Counted from the stretch's first letter, positions 33,315-43,344 are shown. The stretch is DNA of 64,000 nucleotides from Vibrio tubiashii (GCF_028551255.1 NZ_CP117030.1:1364001-1428000); one strand, 5' to 3'. The notes: a model not told the origin generated them from the letters alone. Program-made: numbers and translations.

Positions 33315-33758
33315 TTTTAACTCCATTTAGGGTTTATTATTCTTGTTCCGCTCTGATTAACTTTTTCCGTAAAGGCAGAAACAGAAGTCATTAAAAAGAG
33401 AGGTAAGATGGGCAAGCCCCCCGAGACTTAACCCCATTTGCTTCAACTGCAGCAAGATTACCTAGGGAGGAGAAAAACCAACTCATCCAGATGAGAAATA
33501 GTTAGGGGGGATGAGAAAGGATGAGAATTCATACCGCACAATATTTATTTGGCTGCAATCACAGAAATTGGGTGGAGATTTAATGTTCTTAGAAAATTAA
33601 TGAGAACAAAATACAACCTAGCTCACTATTTAACGCTTAATCATCATAAATCTGAAATAAAATTACATTTATAATTTTTGGGGAAGGCGCTTGACCAATC
33701 TCCTTCAAAACTATTTACTTAAGATTCAACAATAAATAATTACAGTAAAGTAGTGATC
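33315..33758. promoter_or_regulatory. Divergent lamB/glgX control region
   Basis: 444 bp without a gene. It carries four MalT-box-like sequences (33464-33526), then a candidate CRP half-site TTTGG-N6-TCACA at 33548-33563, then an AT-rich stretch (33590-33740) that should hold the glgX promoter. No ORF with a ribosome site. Confidence 0.6.
33464..33526. promoter_or_regulatory. Array of candidate MalT boxes
   Basis: GGGGATGAGA at 33507-33516 matches GGGGAKGAGG at 9 of 10; AGGGAGGAGA at 33464-33473 at 8 of 10; AAGGATGAGA at 33517-33526 at 7 of 10; and the reverse complement of 33481-33490 (CTGGATGAGT) at 7 of 10. Mixed orientation is usual for MalT promoters. MalT itself is not in the window. 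Confidence 0.6.
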
Positions 33759-35708
33759 ATGACGTGCTCCCGTCCATACCCTTTAGGCGCAACACCAGAT
33801 AATAAAGGGTGTAACTTTTCTATATATTCTCCTAATGCTGACGAAATCCAGTTGGCGTTGTTTAATGACAATGGTGAGTTTGAAACCTACCCATTAACCA
33901 ACGAATACGCCGGAATTAAGTTTACCTATATTGAAAATATCTCGGTTGGGCAACAGTACGGCTACATAGTGAATCAAGGTGATAAACCACATTTGATTTC
34001 TGATCCTTACGCCAAAGCGATAGAAAAACCGCTCCATTACTGCACGCCGTTTAATTCCGAAAAGAGTTTTCAACTGGCTAAATGTGTTGTGGTCGAAGAC
34101 ACATTTGACTGGCAAGGCATCGCTAAACCGAACCGCCCTCGTGAAGAGATGGTGCTTTTTGAAACTCATGTAAAAGGCGTAAGTAAGCTTAATTCTGCGG
34201 TTCCAGTTGAACAGCGTGGTGGCTATCTTGGATTAGTCAGTGACGCTATGCTTAGCTTCTACAAACAGCAGAATATCAATACGCTGCAACTGCTACCTGT
34301 CGCCGCCTGTATGCACGAACCTCATCTTCTCAAGATGGATAAGGTTAACTACTGGGGCTACAACCCATACCTGTTTATGGTTCCTGATCCGCGCTACGCC
34401 GCCAAAGATGCTGTAGTGGAATTGAAAACTGCGATTAGAGAACTGCACCGCAATGGCATCGAAGTCATCCTCGACGTGGTATACAACCATACTGCCGAAG
34501 GCGGAGCAGACGGCCCTGTCTTTAACCTCAAAGCTCTCGACAACCGCTACTATTTCAAACAAGGCGATCACTACGCTAACTTTACCGGTTGTGGTAACAC
34601 GGTTGACCTTTCCTATCAGCCTGCCATGAATTTAGTCATGGACACACTAAGATACTGGGCAAATGAGTTTCAAGTTGATGGATTCCGCTTTGACTTAGCC
34701 GCGACACTTGGTCGTCATGGCGAACATTTCAGCCCAGATTCAGCAATTTTTAAAGCGGTAGCCCAAGATCCAATCCTTCGTGAAGTCAAACTGATCGCAG
34801 AACCATGGGACATTGGCCCGAATGGCTACCAAGTTGGAAACTTCCCGTTTGGATGGAATGAATGTAATGATCGACTGCGTGATATTACCCGCAGCTTCTG
34901 GCGTGGTGACCAAGGTTTCTTAAAAGAGTTTGCCACACGCATTATGGGCTCACGTGACCTCTATAGTGCAGCCAATTGGCCTTACAAGCTCACCGTTAAC
35001 TACATTACCTATCACGATGGTTTTTGTATGCAGGATCTTGTGTCATACAAGCATAAGCATAATGAAGCGAACGGCGAGCAGAACCGAGATGGGCATGGTG
35101 ACAACCGCTCAGACAACTACGGCGTAGAAGGCGAAACAGAAAATCCAGCCATCATTGAGCTACGAGAAAAGCAAAAACGTAACTTTATGGCGAGTTTATT
35201 GTTTGCGTTTGGTATTCCTCATATTCTTACCGCAGATGTGCTCTCTCACACCCAAAAAGGCAACAACAATGCGTATTGCCAAGACAATGAAACAAGCTGG
35301 CTAAACTGGCAGCCTTCGGAAAGCAAAACACAATTTAAGTCTTGGCTAGCAGATATGGTCGCGGCAAGACAAAAATATATGGTGCCATTTATTCGCGCAT
35401 TCAGTGGCGAAAAGCGCAATGACAACCGTATATACTGGCGACGACTCGACGGTAGCTTTATGGAGCACGATGATTGGAATCGCCTTAGCTCAGTGGCATT
35501 ACATTTAGGCATCGGCAAAAACGGCGAAGAGCTGTTCTATTGCATTAACCAAACTAACGCTCCTGCTCGCTTTACCATGCCTGAAAATGACAAAGCTGAG
35601 TGGACCATGATCTGTAATACAGACTCCCACGAACTACATCAAACCATTGATCACAAACAAGTCTTAGTTGCGCCCCGATCAATTGCGATCTTTTTTGCCC
35701 ACAGCTAA
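33759..35708 (+). CDS. glgX: Glycogen debranching enzyme, GlgX/isoamylase type
   Basis: 649 residues. An N-terminal CBM48-like domain (SRPYPLGATPDNKGCNFSIYSPNADEIQLALF) precedes a GH13 barrel with the family regions VILDVVYNHTAEGG, DGFRFDLAATLGR (nucleophile Asp), LIAEPWDIGPNGYQVGNFP (acid/base Glu) and NYITYHDGF (transition-state Asp). It cuts alpha-1,6 branches in glycogen or imported limit dextrins. The promoter holds MalT boxes, so a role in maltodextrin use is likely; pullulan activity cannot be excluded. I start at ATG 33759 rather than GTG 33753. Confidence 0.9.
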   Translation: MTCSRPYPLGATPDNKGCNFSIYSPNADEIQLALFNDNGEFETYPLTNEYAGIKFTYIENISVGQQYGYIVNQGDKPHLISDPYAKAIEKPLHYCTPFNSEKSFQLAKCVVVEDTFDWQGIAKPNRPREEMVLFETHVKGVSKLNSAVPVEQRGGYLGLVSDAMLSFYKQQNINTLQLLPVAACMHEPHLLKMDKVNYWGYNPYLFMVPDPRYAAKDAVVELKTAIRELHRNGIEVILDVVYNHTAEGGADGPVFNLKALDNRYYFKQGDHYANFTGCGNTVDLSYQPAMNLVMDTLRYWANEFQVDGFRFDLAATLGRHGEHFSPDSAIFKAVAQDPILREVKLIAEPWDIGPNGYQVGNFPFGWNECNDRLRDITRSFWRGDQGFLKEFATRIMGSRDLYSAANWPYKLTVNYITYHDGFCMQDLVSYKHKHNEANGEQNRDGHGDNRSDNYGVEGETENPAIIELREKQKRNFMASLLFAFGIPHILTADVLSHTQKGNNNAYCQDNETSWLNWQPSESKTQFKSWLADMVAARQKYMVPFIRAFSGEKRNDNRIYWRRLDGSFMEHDDWNRLSSVALHLGIGKNGEELFYCINQTNAPARFTMPENDKAEWTMICNTDSHELHQTIDHKQVLVAPRSIAIFFAHS

Positions 35709-35863
35709 CTTCACAATAATGAGCAGTATAGTGACATACTGCTCATTTTTAACTCAGCATTTAGATATAACCTAGACTTATATTCATTGATGCGCTTGTG
35801 AAATCCATTTAATATACGCCGCAAAATAATTATAGCTTCCCCGTTATTATCAGTTGGCACATC

Positions 35864-37627
35864 ATGGCGTTACCAAAATTTCTCCTTCGAACGCTCAGAC
35901 CGTACGTAATTCTCTTAGTTATAGGGATCATCTATGCGGCTTATCATCAGTTTCAGAAATCTGAAAAAAATGCGTATTCTCAATCATTTGCAAACGTCAA
36001 AACGGCTTCGAGTCTGATTTCTTCTCAAGTTGAGGCTGCCGTCAGTAAACTCTATATATTGGATGATGCCACCTCCGTCAGTGAATTCGATACCACGGCA
36101 AAACGCATTCTGGAGCATACTCCTTCATACATAGACATCATTTCCGTCAACAGTGAAACCGGTCAGTATCGATCAAGTATACTCGCAGCCACACCTTCAG
36201 AACGAACGACACACCTCGTTTGGCACCCACTAGACCAAGTTTCCCCGCATGTTTATGTCTCCTCTATCTACGAGAAACAGCCAAGAAAGTGGGTCTTTGC
36301 GGTTAAGTTCATCCAACAAAATAGCAATGAGATTTGGATAGAATTTGACCTCAAATCTACAACCCAAAGCTTGTTAGGTCTTCGCACGCTAGACAGCGGC
36401 TATCTGTTTGTAGTTGACAACACCAATGGACGTTTAGTGTTTCATCCCACCCCACACCGTATCGGCACAAAATCAATCAGCTATCGAGCTGGGATTGATG
36501 AGAAGATTCATATTGGATCACTCTTTGGCAAGCACGAGTACTTTTACAAAGGTCATCTAAAGCTATCTGTCTTTGACGGCAACAATCCTTACAACTGGGT
36601 GTTCATTGCGGGAACAAATCGCTCAGATGTCCTTGCTGCGACGCACCAGTTCGCTTTAACCGCCATCGTGATTATTTCACTTCTGCTCCTTGCGGTTATC
36701 GTTAATTACCTAATTTATCAGCTTAATAGCCACCTTGCTGAGCTCAATACTAAGATTGAGCTGGCAGATTTCAAACACTGCTTGCGTGATATTTTAAATC
36801 GCTTTTGCCATCACAAAGGCATTCAGATTTGTTTCTATGATGCAGATTACGGGCATTTTACGACGATTGATTATCATGGAAATAGCCATATTGTTTTACA
36901 CGATAGTAAACTCGCCAAGCGGTTTACCCCAAGTTCGATGAGCTATAAAGGTCGCCGTTACGCTGATCCATTAGCCAAACGCTTACAAATCAACTCGCGC
37001 CACTACACACTGCCACTCTTTGATAGAGAGAACTTAATCAGTGTCATCTATATCAAAGCGACCTTTCCTGGTTTTCATAGTGTCTTGAGAATGATCCGAG
37101 ACTACTCTGAAGTCGCGTTATCTAACCTTCTGATTCATAAAAGACTTCGCAGTAAAGATGTCATGACGCACCTCGACAACAAACTCACGCTTCGCGAGCA
37201 AATGGAATCACACATCGATGGTGAGCATATTTATATGGCGATGCTGGACATAGATCATTTTAGGCGTATTAATGACCAACACGGTCACTTGTGTGGCGAT
37301 CAGGTCATCATTCATACGGCAGAACTCATGAAGAAGTGCTTTCCTAAACCTAAGGCGCTCAGCCTTGCTCGTTACAGTGGCGAAGAGTTCTCGCTCCTAT
37401 TTAGAGCCAACGATGAGAACGATGCCTATGAACAATGTGAGCTATTACGTTACATGGTAGAACAATCTAAAGTCGTGTTTGACGATGTTCCGGTCAAGTA
37501 CTCAATCAGTATCGGGATCACCTCAATGAAAGGAAATCAGAACATGACCATAGGCCGCGCAGACAAAGCGCTCTATCAAGCCAAAGGGCTCGGTAGAAAC
37601 CAGGTGGTGTTAAACACCTTTGACTAA
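35864..37627 (+). CDS. Membrane diguanylate cyclase with N-terminal sensor domain
   Basis: 587 residues: an N-terminal helix (about 13-27), a periplasmic Cache-like sensor (about 40-260, e.g. GYLFVVDNTNGRLVFHPTPHRIGTKS), a second helix (about 267-288), a cytoplasmic segment, then a GGDEF domain (about 420-585). The domain has MLDIDHFRRINDQHGHLCGDQ and the signature loop as SGEEF (LARYSGEEFSLLF), a variant compatible with activity. The inhibitory RxxD site upstream of the loop is absent (KPKA instead), so feedback by c-di-GMP is unlikely. Signal unknown; it follows glgX. Confidence 0.88.
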   Translation: MALPKFLLRTLRPYVILLVIGIIYAAYHQFQKSEKNAYSQSFANVKTASSLISSQVEAAVSKLYILDDATSVSEFDTTAKRILEHTPSYIDIISVNSETGQYRSSILAATPSERTTHLVWHPLDQVSPHVYVSSIYEKQPRKWVFAVKFIQQNSNEIWIEFDLKSTTQSLLGLRTLDSGYLFVVDNTNGRLVFHPTPHRIGTKSISYRAGIDEKIHIGSLFGKHEYFYKGHLKLSVFDGNNPYNWVFIAGTNRSDVLAATHQFALTAIVIISLLLLAVIVNYLIYQLNSHLAELNTKIELADFKHCLRDILNRFCHHKGIQICFYDADYGHFTTIDYHGNSHIVLHDSKLAKRFTPSSMSYKGRRYADPLAKRLQINSRHYTLPLFDRENLISVIYIKATFPGFHSVLRMIRDYSEVALSNLLIHKRLRSKDVMTHLDNKLTLREQMESHIDGEHIYMAMLDIDHFRRINDQHGHLCGDQVIIHTAELMKKCFPKPKALSLARYSGEEFSLLFRANDENDAYEQCELLRYMVEQSKVVFDDVPVKYSISIGITSMKGNQNMTIGRADKALYQAKGLGRNQVVLNTFD

Positions 37628-37632
37628 TTGAG

Positions 37633-37662
37633 AAAGGGAAGTGGCTGAAGTCACTTCCCTTT
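37633..37662 (+). terminator. Terminator after the diguanylate cyclase gene
   Basis: AAAGGGAAGTG / CACTTCCCTTT with an 8-nt loop, then TTTAC. Confidence 0.85.
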
Positions 37663-37710
37663 TTTACAGTTAATGCCTTTACCACTTTGTTGGTGGCGAA
37701 CTTGGAAAAG

Positions 37711-38781
37711 TCACGATTGACTGCTAATCGTATAACATCGAGCTTGCGCCTCTCCTTTACTATCTTCACCTCCTAACAGATACATTGTATTGTTGTGAGA
37801 AATCGACACGCCATACGCAGCTCCATGAGGAAGCTGCATAACTTGGTGCCATGTTGTGCCATCGAATTGCCAAACTTTATTATCGTAATGCTTGGTCAAC
37901 CCTTGATGGCTATACCACTGCCCTTTCTGAAAATTGTTTTGACTACCAATAAAGTAAGCGCCGCCAGCCACAATGATTTGTTTTTTGACTTGTCCTATAA
38001 AATGACCTGCCAATCCCTCATGGCTAGTATCAACATTACAAATCGAAGGGAGTAAGCGGCTTTTGGTCATATCGCCGTTGTCGAACTTAAAAACCTTGCT
38101 TTCCAAGCTACGTAAGCCCGGCTTAATCTCTCCTTCAATTAAGGTAACCGTATTGTTTTGCTGGATAATGCCAGCGCCACAATTGGCAAGATAAGGATTC
38201 TGTCCAACCTCAGACCATGTTTCATCAGCGCAATCAAATAGCCAAATAGCTTGATTCCAACCGTAATCCTGCGCCGGGCGAGACATAAACTTGGTTAAGG
38301 TTGCCTGATGTTTTTCTGGTTGCTGAACTGGGTCAATTTGTGAAATTTCAGCCACAAAACGATCAAAGGTCTCTTTACTGTAGCCGCCAAAGCAGATCAG
38401 TTTACCCATCTCGATCTGGCACATTGACGCTCCCAGTAAACCCACAGGAATATGAGTCTCGATGGATTGCCAACAGTTACGCTCAGCGTCAAAGACGTAG
38501 CTATCCTCTAAAACAATTGGCGTAGTACTGTTTTCAGGTTGGCCTGCTCCAGAAAATACATAGAGCTTGTCATCACACACTGAGAATGCCGCATCATTAC
38601 GCGTAGTACCCGGAAACTCAGACGCCCTCTGCCACCCTTTTATTGGCGCATCCAAATCATAGAAAAATAGGCGCGTCCCTGCGCTCCCTAAACCGACGTA
38701 GAGTTTGTTACCAATCACTCCCCCTACGCCGTTTTTCACCCCAATTGGCAAAGGTGGAAAAGATTCAATCGCTAATGACAT
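37711..38781 (-). CDS. NanM-like sialic acid mutarotase paralogue without signal peptide
   Basis: 356 residues, a kelch-type six-bladed propeller starting directly at LPIGVKNGVGGVIGNKLYVGLGSAGTRLFFYDLDAP. Landmarks shared with NanM are [31 protein letters not shown] and VAGGAYFIGSQNNFQKG. It lacks the signal peptide of the neighbouring NanM, so a cytoplasmic location is predicted. Mutarotases of this family interconvert anomers of N-acetylneuraminate. It begins 11 bp after the secreted NanM gene. A cytoplasmic substrate, such as the NanA substrate or another sialic acid form, is inference. Confidence 0.8.
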   Translation of the reverse strand: MSLAIESFPPLPIGVKNGVGGVIGNKLYVGLGSAGTRLFFYDLDAPIKGWQRASEFPGTTRNDAAFSVCDDKLYVFSGAGQPENSTTPIVLEDSYVFDAERNCWQSIETHIPVGLLGASMCQIEMGKLICFGGYSKETFDRFVAEISQIDPVQQPEKHQATLTKFMSRPAQDYGWNQAIWLFDCADETWSEVGQNPYLANCGAGIIQQNNTVTLIEGEIKPGLRSLESKVFKFDNGDMTKSRLLPSICNVDTSHEGLAGHFIGQVKKQIIVAGGAYFIGSQNNFQKGQWYSHQGLTKHYDNKVWQFDGTTWHQVMQLPHGAAYGVSISHNNTMYLLGGEDSKGEAQARCYTISSQS

Positions 38782-38792
38782 GCTCTGAGCCC

Positions 38793-39950
38793 TTAGTCCG
38801 TGACATCAACGGTTGTGCCATTCCACGCTAGCATGTAGACCTTTTTGCTAGCACTGCGATCACTTTTCTCACCCCCAGCAATGAGTACTCCTTGAGCGGT
38901 GGAATAAGAGGTCCCATAAGCCAAACCTTGTGGAAGACCATTAACTTGCTTCCACAATCCCTGTTGCTGAACATACATTTCTGGATTAAATGCTTTGCTA
39001 TAGCCGTCGTGTGCAAACATTTTCCCACTCTCGAAAGCGGATTTCGCACCATGGAAGTTCGCTCCACCTGCGACAATGACCACGCCATTGCTTTCACCGG
39101 CAAAAGCACCCGCGACACCTTCTTGAACACTCCCCTCTGTAGGCGCTGGTAATGCATGCTGGCTTTGCCAAGGTTGTGCTTGACCAAATTGGTACGTTTT
39201 CACTTCAGACGTTCTGAGCCCTGGCTTTATCTCACCGCTAATCAATACAGCCTTGTCACCTTCCGCCACTAATGCGCTGCCACAATTGGGTAAATATGGC
39301 GATAAACCAAGATCGCTCCAAGTTCCCGTCTCTGGCTTATAGCTCAACACATGTCGATTCCATTTATAATCCTCTGGCTTCATCCCCATGTAATCATCAA
39401 CAATCTTTTGCCATGCTTTCGGCTCAGCTTGTTTGTCAGTGGTAAGCACATCATGGAGATATTGATCAAAGTATTGTTTGTTGTACCCGCCAAAGAAAAC
39501 AACTTGCTTGCCATCTGGCGAGTAAGAAGCCGCGCCGAGCAAACCAACCGGTGAGGTGGTATTGGCTTGTGCCCAAGTATTGGTTTCGAGGTTATAGCGA
39601 TAGACAGTATCAAATAGAATCGGCGCAGCATCGGTCGACTTCACCTTTCCTGAACCGCCAAAGACATATATTTCATTACCGATGACCGATGCGGTTGCTC
39701 CGCTTCGCGATGGAGCGATAAATTCAGCTCTCTTTTGCCAACCTTTGTCGAGATTGCTTAGGTCAAGCATATAGAAATCTTGACCGGCTGAACCTAGGCC
39801 AACAAACACTTTATCGCCGACTTGAGCGCCGATTCCGCTTTTAATTCCTACCGGTAAATCTGGCCATTGATTCGCGCCAAACGCATTGAGACTTAACACC
39901 AGAGAAGCAGCAAGCAAAGGTGTATGAAGTCGTTTAGTTTTGTTCATCAT
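38793..39950 (-). CDS. nanM: N-acetylneuraminate epimerase NanM (secreted kelch propeller)
   Basis: 385 residues with a signal peptide (basic [11 protein letters not shown], hydrophobic core, cleavage near NAFGA). The propeller has [65 protein letters not shown] and [20 protein letters not shown]. NanM converts alpha- to beta-sialic acid in the periplasm ahead of uptake. I start at the first of two ATGs (39950), 10 nt after AAGGA; a far upstream start adds an unrelated leader. First of two tandem nanM genes, downstream of nanR on the same strand. Confidence 0.9.
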   Translation of the reverse strand: MMNKTKRLHTPLLAASLVLSLNAFGANQWPDLPVGIKSGIGAQVGDKVFVGLGSAGQDFYMLDLSNLDKGWQKRAEFIAPSRSGATASVIGNEIYVFGGSGKVKSTDAAPILFDTVYRYNLETNTWAQANTTSPVGLLGAASYSPDGKQVVFFGGYNKQYFDQYLHDVLTTDKQAEPKAWQKIVDDYMGMKPEDYKWNRHVLSYKPETGTWSDLGLSPYLPNCGSALVAEGDKAVLISGEIKPGLRTSEVKTYQFGQAQPWQSQHALPAPTEGSVQEGVAGAFAGESNGVVIVAGGANFHGAKSAFESGKMFAHDGYSKAFNPEMYVQQQGLWKQVNGLPQGLAYGTSYSTAQGVLIAGGEKSDRSASKKVYMLAWNGTTVDVTD

Positions 39951-40174
39951 TATTGTTATTTCCTTATTGGATGGCCGTGAACAATCACGGATTCCTATTG
40001 GCTCAGGTGGTTCTTTATCCACCTTTATTGTTTAAATTTCATACTAATTATTGATTAATGAAAAAATATTTCTTTGATCAACTTAACAATAAAAAATATT
40101 CTCACCAATAGATTAAAGAAAAGCTCACCAACTAGGCGAGCTTTAAATAAAGAATTAAATCAATGTGATAAGAA

Positions 40175-41008
40175 CTACTTCATTAATGGAAGCACGACTT
40201 CCGCCGTTTCCATTACTGACTCAGAATACTCCGGGTAGGTATCTAGCAAGGTGTTGATTAATGCATCGACCAGCAGTAGTGCGCCAACTTTAGAAGCAAA
40301 TGCACCGCCTGTTAAAGGCCCTTCTGGTCGCGCTGCAACCAAAAGCTCATCTGAAATAGCCGACAACGGACTATGACTTATGTTGGTCAAAGATACCACG
40401 GGCACACCTCGGCGATGTGCCTGTGATGCCGCGTGAATAACCTCTTTAGTGGAACCTGAACTCGACACCGAAAACCACAGATCGCCCGCATCGCTTCGGC
40501 CCGCACTCATCGCAGCCAAATGGGTATCTTCATACATAATCGCTTTTTTGCCGATTCGTACTAAACGATACGCTAAATAACGTCCGACAATACTGGATGC
40601 TCCTACCCCAACACAGCCAATAAATTGTGCCTGATGGACTAACTCGCAAATTCGCGTAAGAGACTTTCTGTCTATCAGCTTGGCAGTATCTTGGAGACTA
40701 TCAACCGCGCTCTGCGCAGATATATCACAGATATCACCTGCTAACTTAGGCTGATTTTGGCTAGCCGTTTGGCTCAAATCTACCGCCAACGCCATTCGAA
40801 AGTCAGAGTAGCCTTTGTAACCCATATCACGACACAGGCGCACAACAGTCGCCTCGCTGGTTTGGGTATTACGAGCAAGATCCGTAATAGTCTGGAACTG
40901 GACGTCATGTGCATTCTCAAGCACATAATCCGCTACCAAGCGTAACTTTTTACTTAAGGGTTCGATATTAGAACGTAAACGAACCATTAGATTTTTAGGC
41001 GTACTCAC
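40175..41008 (-). CDS. nanR: RpiR-family repressor NanR of sialic-acid genes
   Basis: 277 residues: an N-terminal RpiR helix-turn-helix (TITDLARNTQTSEATVVRLCRDMGYKGYSDFRMAL) and a C-terminal SIS sugar-phosphate-binding domain (FIGCVGVGASSIVGRYLAYRLVRIGKKAIMYEDTHLAAMSA, SSSGSTKEVI). In Vibrio vulnificus an RpiR-type NanR is relieved by ManNAc-6-phosphate. The start is GTG at 41008 with GAGG upstream, and no ATG competes until residue 8. It lies between nanA and nanM on the same strand. Confidence 0.9.
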   Translation of the reverse strand: MSTPKNLMVRLRSNIEPLSKKLRLVADYVLENAHDVQFQTITDLARNTQTSEATVVRLCRDMGYKGYSDFRMALAVDLSQTASQNQPKLAGDICDISAQSAVDSLQDTAKLIDRKSLTRICELVHQAQFIGCVGVGASSIVGRYLAYRLVRIGKKAIMYEDTHLAAMSAGRSDAGDLWFSVSSSGSTKEVIHAASQAHRRGVPVVSLTNISHSPLSAISDELLVAARPEGPLTGGAFASKVGALLLVDALINTLLDTYPEYSESVMETAEVVLPLMK

Positions 41009-41103
41009 TAGGGCCTCATTAGATTGGTTTGGCTAAGCTAAAAGTATCAAAGACCTACGAATATTGACACTACCTCAACACGATTTCATCGCAAAATCCT
41101 AAA

Positions 41104-41126
41104 AGAGGGGAGGAAGCCTCCCCTCT
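41104..41126 (-). terminator. Terminator of the siaPQM-nanA transcript
   Basis: AGAGGGGAGG / CCTCCCCTCT with a 3-nt loop, followed on the minus strand by TTTTAGGATTTT. It separates nanA from nanR. Confidence 0.85.
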
Positions 41127-41134
41127 CTTTGGCA

Positions 41135-42031
41135 TTATAAAGACATAAAGCCCGCGTCACGCAGTTTAGCGAGCACATCCGCTTTCTGCTTGTCACTCAG
41201 TGAGCGAATCGGTTGACGAGGATTACCCGCATCAATGCCATGCAACTGCATGGCGACTTTGCCTGCCGCTACGCCGCCATATTCAACTAAGACGCGAATA
41301 ATGGCGATCACTTTATCCATTAGCGACGCAACCTCATCGTGCTTACCTTGGTTAAATGCTTCAATGATCTTCAAATACAAAGGCGCAGCATAGTTGTAAG
41401 TACTGCCAACGGCACCAATCGCTCCTACCGCCAAGCCAGCTGGGAGAAACTCATCGACACCAAAAGGAACATCGAATTTGCCTCCCGCCACTCGCACACA
41501 GCGCTGATATTCGTAGAGGTCAGCGTTATTAAATTTCGCGCCCGATAAGTTAGGAATGCGCGCTTCACCTTGAATCAGGAACTGTTCGAGATCGAGGTTT
41601 ACTCCAGACATGCCAGAATGGTAGTAGTAAAAGCCCTTGGATGGAGCAGCCGCAGCCACTTGCGCGCAGTACTCAACCAGATCTTCAACACTACCCGGCT
41701 TAAAAAAGCATGGGCCAATTGCTGAGGTCGCTAAAATATCCAACGTCTCCGCGTGTTCAGTAAGGTTAATGGTATCAACAATACTCAATGCGCCTGTATG
41801 GAGAATCAAATCCAACTTACCATCGGCGGCTTTAACCCAACGTTCTGCGATCGCTTTACGCTCCTCAACACTACAGTGGATCCCTTCCCCTGTCGTCCCA
41901 CATACGTAAGCGCCTTTTACGCCTTGATCAATTAACAGCTCAGCAATTTGATCAATAGCAGCAAAATTTACCTTATTGTCCGCAGTAAAAGGGGTATGAG
42001 GCGCTGCAATAAGTCCTGTCAGTTTTTTCAT
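41135..42031 (-). CDS. nanA: N-acetylneuraminate lyase NanA
   Basis: 298 residues, a DapA-fold class I aldolase. It has the GTTGEG motif (YVCGTTGEGIHCSVEER), a Tyr in GFYYYHSGMSG and the Schiff-base Lys in LSGAKFNNADLYEYQR, as in the sialic-acid lyase branch rather than dihydrodipicolinate synthase. It splits Neu5Ac into pyruvate and ManNAc in the cytosol. It lies 27 bp downstream of siaM in the TRAP operon, which delivers its substrate. Confidence 0.93.
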   Translation of the reverse strand: MKKLTGLIAAPHTPFTADNKVNFAAIDQIAELLIDQGVKGAYVCGTTGEGIHCSVEERKAIAERWVKAADGKLDLILHTGALSIVDTINLTEHAETLDILATSAIGPCFFKPGSVEDLVEYCAQVAAAAPSKGFYYYHSGMSGVNLDLEQFLIQGEARIPNLSGAKFNNADLYEYQRCVRVAGGKFDVPFGVDEFLPAGLAVGAIGAVGSTYNYAAPLYLKIIEAFNQGKHDEVASLMDKVIAIIRVLVEYGGVAAGKVAMQLHGIDAGNPRQPIRSLSDKQKADVLAKLRDAGFMSL

Positions 42032-42058
42032 CTTAAATACCTTAAATATTGTTCGTTA

Positions 42059-43342
42059 TTACTGCCCGTAACCAAGGAAAATTTCCGGTAACAGCAGCGT
42101 AAATTGAGGGAAGACAGCAACAAGTGCCAATACGATGAATAACGGTACCAAAAGTGGAATCACACCACGAGTCAACGTGTGGAATGGAATATCCCCAACA
42201 CGTGAGACAACGTACAGAGCCATTCCCATTGGCGGGGTTAAAATACCGATCATCAGGTTCAGGATTGCCATGACACCGAAGTGAACAGGATCAATTCCCA
42301 CCGCGCCGGCAACGGGCACCAAAAATGGAACCAACAGCAGTAGCAGAGCAAGCGACTCAATAAACGTCCCTAGGAAAAGAAGCAGTAAGTTGATAAGTAG
42401 CAACAACACGAGTGGGTTATCACTAATGGTCAAGAAGTAATCCGCTAGCATTTGTGGCAGTTGCTCACGAGCAACAATCCATCCAAATACGGTGACGCCC
42501 ATTACCATTAGCGCAACCACAGCAGTGGTGTTCACTGTCTCTTTCAAAATTTCAACAAAGCCGCCGAAAGTCAGCTGTTTGTAGACCACAGTTCCTAAGA
42601 ACAACGCGTACAAAGAAGAAACAACCGCCGCTTCTGTTGGAGTGAACTTACCGGAAAAGATCCCACCGATAATGATCACAGGAGTCAGCAGAGATAAAAA
42701 CGCTTCTTTAAAGGATTTGAACTGATCACGACGCGATGCACGAGGCAGCGTCATGTAACCACGTTTCTTACAAATGAAGTAGCTCATTGTCATCAACGCC
42801 ACACAACACAAAATGCCCGGAATTGCCCCAGCAAGGAAAAGGGCGCCGATGGATGTATTTGACACTACTCCGTAGATGACAAGAGGAACCGAAGGGGGAA
42901 CTAAGGGACCAATGATACAAGAAGCAGCCGTCAAACCACCGGCAAAATCATCGTGATACTTTGCATCACGCATAGACTTAATTTCAAGTTGCCCAAGACC
43001 ACCAGCATCCGCCAACGCAGAACCCGACATACCTGAGAACAGTAAGCTCGCCATAATGTTCACGTGACCTAGGCTGCCGGTAATATGGCCAACCATAGAT
43101 TTTGCGAAATTAAAGATACGTTCGGTAATACCTGCGCTATTCATTAAATGCCCAGTTAAAACAAAGAACGGCACCGCAAGTAATGTAAAGTTATCAATGC
43201 CGCCCAGCATCTGCTGAGCTGCGAAGTTAATGCCTGTGCTGTTGGTTAGAACCAAAAAGACTAAAGCAACAAAAATCAGTGAAAAGCCGACTGGCATACC
43301 TGCAAACAGCAGCGCTAACCAGCCAAAAATTGAACCTGCCAT
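42059..43342 (-). CDS. siaM: Sialic acid TRAP transporter large permease subunit SiaM
   Basis: 427 residues, about twelve helices, a DctM-type TRAP subunit (VPFFVLTGHLMNSAGITERIFNFAKSMVGHITGSLGHVNIMASLLFSGMSGSALADAGGLG and PPMGMALYVVSRVG). It drives Na+-coupled sialic-acid uptake together with SiaQ and the binding protein SiaP. It begins 2 bp after siaQ, with GAGAGG as ribosome site. SiaQ and SiaM are separate here, unlike the fused Haemophilus protein. Confidence 0.92.
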   Translation of the reverse strand: MAGSIFGWLALLFAGMPVGFSLIFVALVFLVLTNSTGINFAAQQMLGGIDNFTLLAVPFFVLTGHLMNSAGITERIFNFAKSMVGHITGSLGHVNIMASLLFSGMSGSALADAGGLGQLEIKSMRDAKYHDDFAGGLTAASCIIGPLVPPSVPLVIYGVVSNTSIGALFLAGAIPGILCCVALMTMSYFICKKRGYMTLPRASRRDQFKSFKEAFLSLLTPVIIIGGIFSGKFTPTEAAVVSSLYALFLGTVVYKQLTFGGFVEILKETVNTTAVVALMVMGVTVFGWIVAREQLPQMLADYFLTISDNPLVLLLLINLLLLFLGTFIESLALLLLLVPFLVPVAGAVGIDPVHFGVMAILNLMIGILTPPMGMALYVVSRVGDIPFHTLTRGVIPLLVPLFIVLALVAVFPQFTLLLPEIFLGYGQ

Positions 43343-43344
43343 AA

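Noticed and set aside
33590..33750. AT-rich tract before glgX as a possible replication or partition site
   Set aside because: No iterons, DnaA-box cluster or rep/par genes nearby; it fits a promoter region.
38828..39187. A 119-codon frame on the minus strand inside nanM
   Set aside because: Alternate frame of the kelch propeller gene; no ribosome site.
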